From: Onthophagus taurus
Taxonomy: Eukaryota; Arthropoda; Insecta; Coleoptera; Scarabaeidae
Direction of reading: 5' to 3'
NCBI RefSeq assembly: GCF_036711975.1
Contig: NC_091973.1
Span: 3,534,001 to 3,598,000, forward strand
Length of the DNA: 64,000 nt
Position numbers and translations under genes: made by a program. Shown in pieces: positions 60,701-64,000 of the stretch. The notes beneath the pieces are model-generated. The model saw nothing but the letters and a program-made list of their open reading frames with translations. It was not told where the DNA came from and made no database searches. Each line of letters opens with the position of its first letter. Positions within the stretch are counted from its first letter, which is position 1.

Positions 60701-61190
60701 ATGGGTTAGTTGTGTATCAGGGCGCATTATCAGTAATGCGTGCGAGAGGGCTTCGCTATCAAAATGGCGATAGCGGAGCGGCATCATTTCGCGTCACTTA
60801 ATTTCAAAACGGGCCGTGTCCCTGAATGGGTTCTGATACATTTAACACAAACCGGAATTCAACCGAGTGAATAATGGCCACACTTCCTTTAAATTAACAT
60901 CACTAAAATTTTTAATCATTAATTACAAACACATCATTTTTGGTTTCTTGCATCATTACAGACTACAATATAGCATATAGCATCTAATCTTCTGCCAACA
61001 ATATTTAGACTTCTGACAATAGTATTTCGTCTTCTGCCAACAGTATTTACTCTTCTGCCAGCAATATTTAGTGTTCCGCAGTATCTAGCTTTTTATCACT
61101 CACAATAAAACGTCTCTTTGTATTGATTTTAATGTAATTGTACTTACCATGAATGATAATGTTAGCCACCAGAAGCACCAAGGATTCCAT
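33697..61190 (-). CDS. Dscam-like: Dscam-family immunoglobulin adhesion receptor (non-hypervariable paralog), complete
   Basis: 24 coding exons (complement): 61148..61190, 55679..55850, 50883..51025, 45821..45979, 45110..45259, 44891..45011, 44552..44762, 44250..44490, 43480..43633, 43276..43427, 42803..43221, 39051..39186, 38871..38990, 38645..38821, 38097..38592, 37345..37934, 37127..37288, 35895..36572, 35018..35491, 34807..34960, 34414..34751, 34035..34344, 33803..33955, 33697..33748. They total 5805 nt, exactly 1935 codons, all phases matching. Order: signal peptide, Ig1-9, FNIII 1-4, Ig10, FNIII 5-6, one membrane span near residue 1625, cytoplasmic tail. Signatures include YFPPFRAEDYRKDVHSTVYR, EVQVYHTYVLAGN, TCSAQGNPPP, YNFDDLHCGSQYHLY and SRELSEAECDRD. 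Dscams are homophilic neuronal adhesion and self-recognition receptors. Each variable-exon position of Dscam1 (Ig2, Ig3, Ig7, TM) is single copy here, and half of Ig7 shares an exon with Ig6, so this is not Dscam1 nor the Ig7-alternating Dscam2 form; a Dscam3/4-type paralog is likeliest. Confidence 0.94.
34807..34960 (-). CDS. Dscam-like: Dscam transmembrane exon
   Basis: It encodes RVLPPPNLNEDLPASAGFGY, then the hydrophobic span KELYILIPSLCACVLVTCIA and the stop-transfer RNFKRKR. It starts phase 1 after TTTCAG at 34961-34963 and ends AG/GTGACG. It is single copy: no second TM exon is seen in the flanking introns, unlike the two alternatives of Dscam1. Confidence 0.9.
39655..39775. repeat. 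direct repeat, left copy, flanking the transposon
   Basis: About 100 bp containing TATGATCTAACCTCAAACGT, TCCTTTATAACCTCAAAAAG and CTTAATTCCT recurs at about 42095-42190 in the same orientation with about 85% identity. The transposon lies between them with about 180 bp and 100 bp of intervening sequence, so the pair is separate from the element's target duplication. Confidence 0.7.
39955..41997. mobile_element. 2.04-kb DNA transposon, Transib/RAG-like termini, non-autonomous or decayed
   Basis: Terminal inverted repeats of about 37 bp share CACAGTGGTCCGA and AAAACCCGATCGAAAAT. Each end reads heptamer CACAGTG, then exactly 12 nt, then a nonamer-like TCAAAACCC (left, 39975-39983) or AGAAAACCC (right, 41969-41977). 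The flanking 5 bp are TGTCG (39951-39955) and CGTCG (41997-42001), fitting the CGNCG-type 5-bp target duplication of Transib elements with one mismatch. The interior has one open plus-strand tail (about 40620-40870) rich in Glu/Asp. No transposase catalytic block was recognised. It sits in the Dscam intron between the two Ig7 half-exons. Confidence 0.7.
40620..40870 (+). pseudogene. acidic open frame inside the 2-kb transposon
   Basis: The frame LLLSSDPFISNFYKECSERY continues through MNEDMKNLLILDKSLEEK into a run of Glu/Asp-rich triplet repeats and stops at TAA 40868-40870. Upstream the frame is closed within about 50 bp of the listed start. It may be the C-terminal remnant of an element-encoded protein; I cannot assign it to a transposase family. 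Confidence 0.35.
42090..42195. repeat. direct repeat, right copy, flanking the transposon
   Basis: Partner of 39655-39775: TATGATCTAACCTCAAACAT, ACATAACCTCAAAAAGTTTC and TTAATTCCTAATCG. Either an older segmental duplication or two copies of another short element. Confidence 0.65.
46740..46945. repeat. two telomere-like palindromes in tandem
   Basis: Each runs ATACAAAACAGTCGGGTTAG (second copy AGTAGGGTTAG), a G-rich TTGGG/TGGG tract, a short centre, then the complementary CCCAACCCACCCTAACCCGA and CTGTTTTATAT. The spacing between copies is about 114 bp, with ATTCTAGAATATATATTCAT between them. Confidence 0.8.
49829..49912. repeat. perfect 37-bp inverted repeat with 10-nt loop
   Basis: Left arm 49829-49865 begins ATCGGTCAACGAATAACCGA; right arm 49876-49912 is its exact reverse complement. 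The loop is TAAAAACACG. A transcript of either strand would form a fully paired 37-bp hairpin. It lies in a Dscam intron with no sign of the FB-A or Tc1-like ends. Confidence 0.85.
52752..52840. mobile_element. foldback MITE, family FB-A copy 4 (short)
   Basis: ATTAACACTAGACCTAGAAC, then CTAGAAACATTCGGGTTT, and the inverted AGTCTAGTGTTAGTTTTAAT. It is shorter and more diverged than the other copies. Confidence 0.6.
54619..54664 (+). repeat. TTGGG/TTAGG-like tract, left of the RT fragment
   Basis: GGCTTAGGTTGGCTTGGATT followed by GAGTTGGGTTAGGTTGGGTT and GGGTTT: pentamer-like TTGGG/TTAGG units. It ends about 70 bp before the recognisable RT sequence. Confidence 0.75.
54735..55565 (+). pseudogene. 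R1-clade non-LTR retrotransposon ORF2 fragment (RT), decayed
   Basis: Broken frames on the plus strand encode reverse-transcriptase motifs: CGVP-stop-GSVVHGTLWNLFY (a GVPQGSV motif whose Gln codon became TAG), GYADDLALVISG with the YADD catalytic core at 54833-54844, LEEIGLRIEESKTELIVLEG, then after a frameshift YLSVTLDKDIKM, and the C-terminal block AYRTVSIEAVGALAGCPPVD, ER and DVCW. The motif string matches the R1/TRAS clade. The 5' part of the RT and the endonuclease are missing. It is bracketed by TTGGG tracts. Confidence 0.85.
55576..55612 (+). repeat. TTGGG-like tract, right of the RT fragment
   Basis: AAAGGGTTGGGTTGGGTTAA then GTTGGGTTGAGTTGG, in the same strand orientation as the left tract. 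It begins immediately after the Cys-Trp end of the retroelement reading frame. Confidence 0.75.
57224..57272. repeat. telomere-like palindrome, fifth copy
   Basis: ATCGGGTTGGGTTCACCCGA followed by CCAACACAACCTAACCCGAC and TGTTTTATATAT. It has the same right end as the copies at 46740-46945 and lies directly beside a GCAAGTATGCAACC element. Confidence 0.75.
58209..58440. mobile_element. Tc1-like MITE, ~0.23 kb
   Basis: The left end GTGTTAATTAATTATCGTAA and right end TACGATAATTAATTAACACA followed by CTGTA form terminal inverted repeats that would read CAGTGTGTTAATTAATTATC inside a TA. Internal paired motifs TGTAATATTGGCTGCATAT and TGTGATATTGGCTGCATAT are present. CAGT ends with TA flanks are typical of Tc1/mariner; the family call is inference. 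Confidence 0.6.
60240..60355. mobile_element. Tc1-like MITE fragment
   Basis: ATTGCAAGTATGCAACCAAT, ACAGTATTGGTACTGCAATA and an inverted ACTGTGATATTGGTTGCATA, ending in ATAATTAATTAAGACACTGT. It shares internal and terminal motifs with the copies at 57135, 58209 and 61880. Confidence 0.6.
60985..61080. repeat. minisatellite, ~21-22-bp unit, ~4-5 copies
   Basis: Units like TCTTCTGCCAACAATATTTA appear four times with small changes, plus a diverged fifth. It lies 65-160 nt inside intron 1, just downstream of the Dscam signal exon in transcription direction. Confidence 0.75.
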
Positions 61191-61224
61191 TTGTCCCTTT
61201 ATACTTCATTCACATCCCAGGCAT
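61148..61224 (-). CDS. Dscam-like: Dscam first coding exon (signal peptide) with short leader
   Basis: Coding from ATG at 61190: MESLVLLVANIIIH plus one base, then GTAAGT at 61147. The split Gly codon joins exactly to the GG-GTG-GAC start of the Ig1 exon 5.3 kb downstream. The exon begins after a strong acceptor (TTTTTTGTTACAG) ending at 61225, so at least one non-coding exon lies further upstream. The leader opens with a four-codon upstream ORF, ATGCCTGGGATGTGA, at 61224-61210. Confidence 0.85.
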
Positions 61225-64000
61225 CTGTAACAAAAAATAATTGTGATAGATTTTGATAGGGGGATTACTGTTTTTCATTAAAAGAATTTCATTCGCATGA
61301 GAGAGAGAGATTTGCTGGTACATCACAAAATGTGTGCCCGAGCTTGGGTAAATTATGAACTGCCGTCGCCGTTAATAGTATTATTAGATCAAAGCGTTCT
61401 CTCTGGTAAATATTGATAATAATGCAATTAGAGCCTATGTGCAAAGTCGGCCCAGTTCCAAAAAGGGTGCCCTACATGTAATTAATTAACGAGGCTAATT
61501 AACAATTTTACAATTTCGACGAACCGTACAATTCGACGTTCCGATTACCGGAAGCGTTACATTTTCGATAACAATATCCAATTTCATTTCGAACAAACGT
61601 TTTGACTGATAATAGTTTTTAAATTTAACAACAATGTCTACCCAAATAATTATATTAATGATGTAATATGATAAATTTTGTTTTTTTTTTAATTTAGAAT
61701 AAATGTAGTCTTAAATTCCGGTAAAATCCTCGAATATTTACCTTTTGAAGGTAAAATTATGATTCGTAATTCACGAATAGAAGATTTATTTAAAAAACGT
61801 TTGCGATTACACATAAAATAAGACCCCGTCTTACATCAACGTAAGTTCTAGGTCAAAGAATAACTAACTCTATCTATTACAGTGTGTTAATTAATTATCA
61901 TACCAGACGTCATTATTGCAAGTATGCAACCAATATTACAGTATTGGTATTGCAATACGCGATTTGCATATTTAGTTGCATACTTGCAATGATGACTTGT
62001 ATTTCCAATAATACGCGTTAACCGTTTGAAATATCAAAAAAAGTTTCAAACAAAAGTTGTTTAAAAATGGAAAATCTATACTTCTTCTGCGAGATATTTG
62101 ATTAATTATTGTTAATTACCGAGATTATTAAGAAGTATTTTTAAAAGGGCTTAGAAGAGGTGTGGATAATTATTAAACGAGCACTTTTTCTAAATAACAT
62201 TTTTTGATATTTCATAAAATAAGGGAGGAAAATTAGAAATTCCCACGCCGAAATATTGTAATATAAATATTGCGTGGGAATTTCAAATTTTCCTCCTTTA
62301 TTTTATGCAATACCAAAAAATGTTATTTAGAAAAAGTGTTCGTTTAATTTAATTTAATAATTATCTACGCTTCTTCTAATCCCTTTTAAAAATGCTTCTT
62401 AATAATCTCGGTAATTAGCAATAATTAATAAAATATCTCGCAAAAGAAGTATAAATTTTCCATTTTTAAACAACTTTTGTTTGAAACTTTTTTTGATATT
62501 TCAAACGGTTAACGCGTATTATTGGAAATACAAATCATCATTGCAAATATGCAACCAATATTACAGTATTGGTATTGCAATACGCGATTTGCATATTTGG
62601 TTGCATACTTGCGTATTATTGGAAATACGTTTGTCGTAGCGGTCGAACAGCCTTAATATATCCAGCTTATTTATACTTAGACAAACATATTGAAGTTTTA
62701 TCTTTGTATACAAGTCTAAAAGATATTACGTTTTCTTAATACTAATGGTTATATCACTGTAATGACGATATTTCAACGGAACCCGGCGTAGATGAAAGAA
62801 GAAATTCTCCTATTTACGGTTTTCGAACTCAGCGCGGTTTTTACGCGGCCGTGAAAACCGCGACGCTATCTGCATCAACGTTGTTATGCTCTCTTAAGGG
62901 AGAGGTCGAGATGAAAGGGACTCTTTTAAATTCCAAACGATGTCTTTCAATTCTCGGAGTCGCCGCGCTAACCGCTTTAAGAAAGGGCGTTTAGGTAAAT
63001 TGAATATTTTCTTTTATTCCGTTCTTCGCATCAGGATGGAAACGTGTGAGGGAAGCCTTTTCTTGGAAGTATAGCTGTCTTTTCGTTTCAAAAGTATAAA
63101 TATTTTTCAAGTTTAAGATAAAGTTTATTTTCAATGAGTTGATTGGAAATGCTGTAGCCAAATAACGAAACGAAACTTAGTTATGTGACTTTCTGACGCA
63201 GATGGCGCTCTTTCGTCCTACCATATTGCGTGCCGCCTCCTTTAACTTAATTAGAAAAAGCTCCCGCCGTAACCGCCGCCGCTCTCAGATGCTTCTAATA
63301 TTTACTCCTAGGTAATTGTTGAGAAACTTCCTAGTGGCACCTACTATATAAAGTAAAGTGCTTTATTGTTTTATTGCGCCATCATTGCTTACTTAGCTCC
63401 ACTCTTATTACTTCGTCCGTCCTTATTACGTAATATATCAGATGCGCCCAGCACTCAGATGCCCACCGAATCTTTTAACTCTATTATCTAATGAATGATT
63501 AACTAAAACTTCAAAGCTTAAATTAATTCAAATATGTGAAAAGATTTGCGTATAGAACTGTATTTGTGAGGTAATTTTGAACATTTCTGTACATGGTAGT
63601 TTTCGAAGGAAATGAGATTCGCATCTGTTCGGATCGTGTTTACATCGATCGGTAACAAATCTTGTAGTTATAGGGTTGTCAAAAATATATTTTCCCCGCA
63701 TTGGCTACTTTAATATTCAAACAATGCGAGCTGGAATCGAAGTGGAAACGGTACATGATTTGAGATAGCGGGAGACCAAAAACGGAGTTTTATTTAGGCG
63801 TCGAGGGAGATGGACCACTACCGAAAATAATTACTATCGATCCGGCGACGTGCTTTATGAAATAATCATCGTCGAGGTTGTATGTAGGTTAAATGGTATC
63901 GATAAACTATCACCCAGGATGGTGACAGAACACAATTTTGCTTTCCGATGTGACGCAAAGTCACCAAATATGTAATAAACAAATTAGGAGTAAATGCTAA
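61191..64000 (-). other. Dscam 5' leader and upstream intron
   Basis: The acceptor at 61225-61226 implies a non-coding first exon upstream, not found here. The stretch holds the large inverted repeat (61975-62556) and flanking MITE copies. The rest is AT-rich with a GC-richer patch at 62760-63000 and no coding match. Confidence 0.5.
61886..62620. mobile_element. composite MITE with 0.58-kb hairpin core
   Basis: The left side starts ACAGTGTGTTAATTAATTAT, then a self-complementary GCAAGTATGCAACC module (61915-61992). It is followed by two ~270-bp inverted arms meeting around 62263 (AGAAATTCCCACGC ... GCGTGGGAATTTC) and a second module (62538-62612). Arms are about 90-95% complementary by eye. 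No coding sequence. Confidence 0.8.

Larger units (their letters stand above)
55851..61147 (-). other. Dscam intron 1 (signal to Ig1), contents
   Basis: 5.3 kb. It holds a telomere-like palindrome (57224-57272), Tc1-like MITE pieces (57135-57355, 58209-58440, 60240-60355), and a minisatellite (60985-61080) close to the donor. Around 59600-59900 the sequence is GC-richer and both strands have open frames, but neither resembles a known family. Confidence 0.5.

Overview
The window is nuclear DNA from an insect. Genes have GT-AG introns of about 50 bp to 10 kb in an AT-rich background. The gene set (Moira/SMARCC, UNC-50, MAPKAP kinase 2, an antennal-type ionotropic receptor, a group III chitin deacetylase and a Dscam paralog) is typical of insects. 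The repeat landscape and one retroelement would fit a beetle, but nothing in the sequence proves the order. I found no tRNA, rRNA, CRISPR or bacterial features.

Layout: 95-1608 (-) is the 5' part of the SWI/SNF subunit gene moira, running off the left edge. It is divergent from 2130-5566 (+), a complete five-exon unc-50, across about 520 bp. 6334-9160 (-) is a complete five-exon MAPk-Ak2, convergent with unc-50. 10213-12396 (-) is a two-exon ionotropic receptor, most likely Ir21a. 12951-31124 (-) is a complete chitin deacetylase of the Cda5 type (about 1620 aa by my splice model). It has a distant signal-peptide exon, a chitin-binding domain, a huge Thr/Pro-rich linker and a pair of mutually exclusive catalytic exons. 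33697-61190 (-) is a complete Dscam-family gene: 24 coding exons, 1934 aa by my splice model, 10 Ig plus 6 FNIII domains, one membrane span and a conserved tail. 61225-64000 is upstream intron or UTR sequence of that gene.

Every exon junction given was chosen by hand from open frame, GT/AG sites and phase match. All phases close for unc-50, MAPk-Ak2, Cda5 and Dscam. The genes do not form one pathway; they are neighbours on a chromosome. Ir21a (cool sensing) next to Cda5 (cuticle or tracheal chitin modification) may be conserved microsynteny.

The introns carry a rich repeat load: three different local satellites (about 298 bp in unc-50, about 210 bp and palindromic in MAPk-Ak2, about 380-390 bp in Cda5 intron 1), a foldback MITE family, a Tc1-like MITE family with a 0.58-kb inverted repeat built into it, telomere-like TTGGG palindromes, a decayed R1-clade retrotransposon fragment between TTGGG tracts, and a 2.04-kb DNA transposon whose ends look like RAG recombination signals (CACAGTG, 12-nt spacer, AAAACCC core) with a CGNCG-type 5-bp duplication. 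The last item and the Cda5 exon pair are the most interesting observations.
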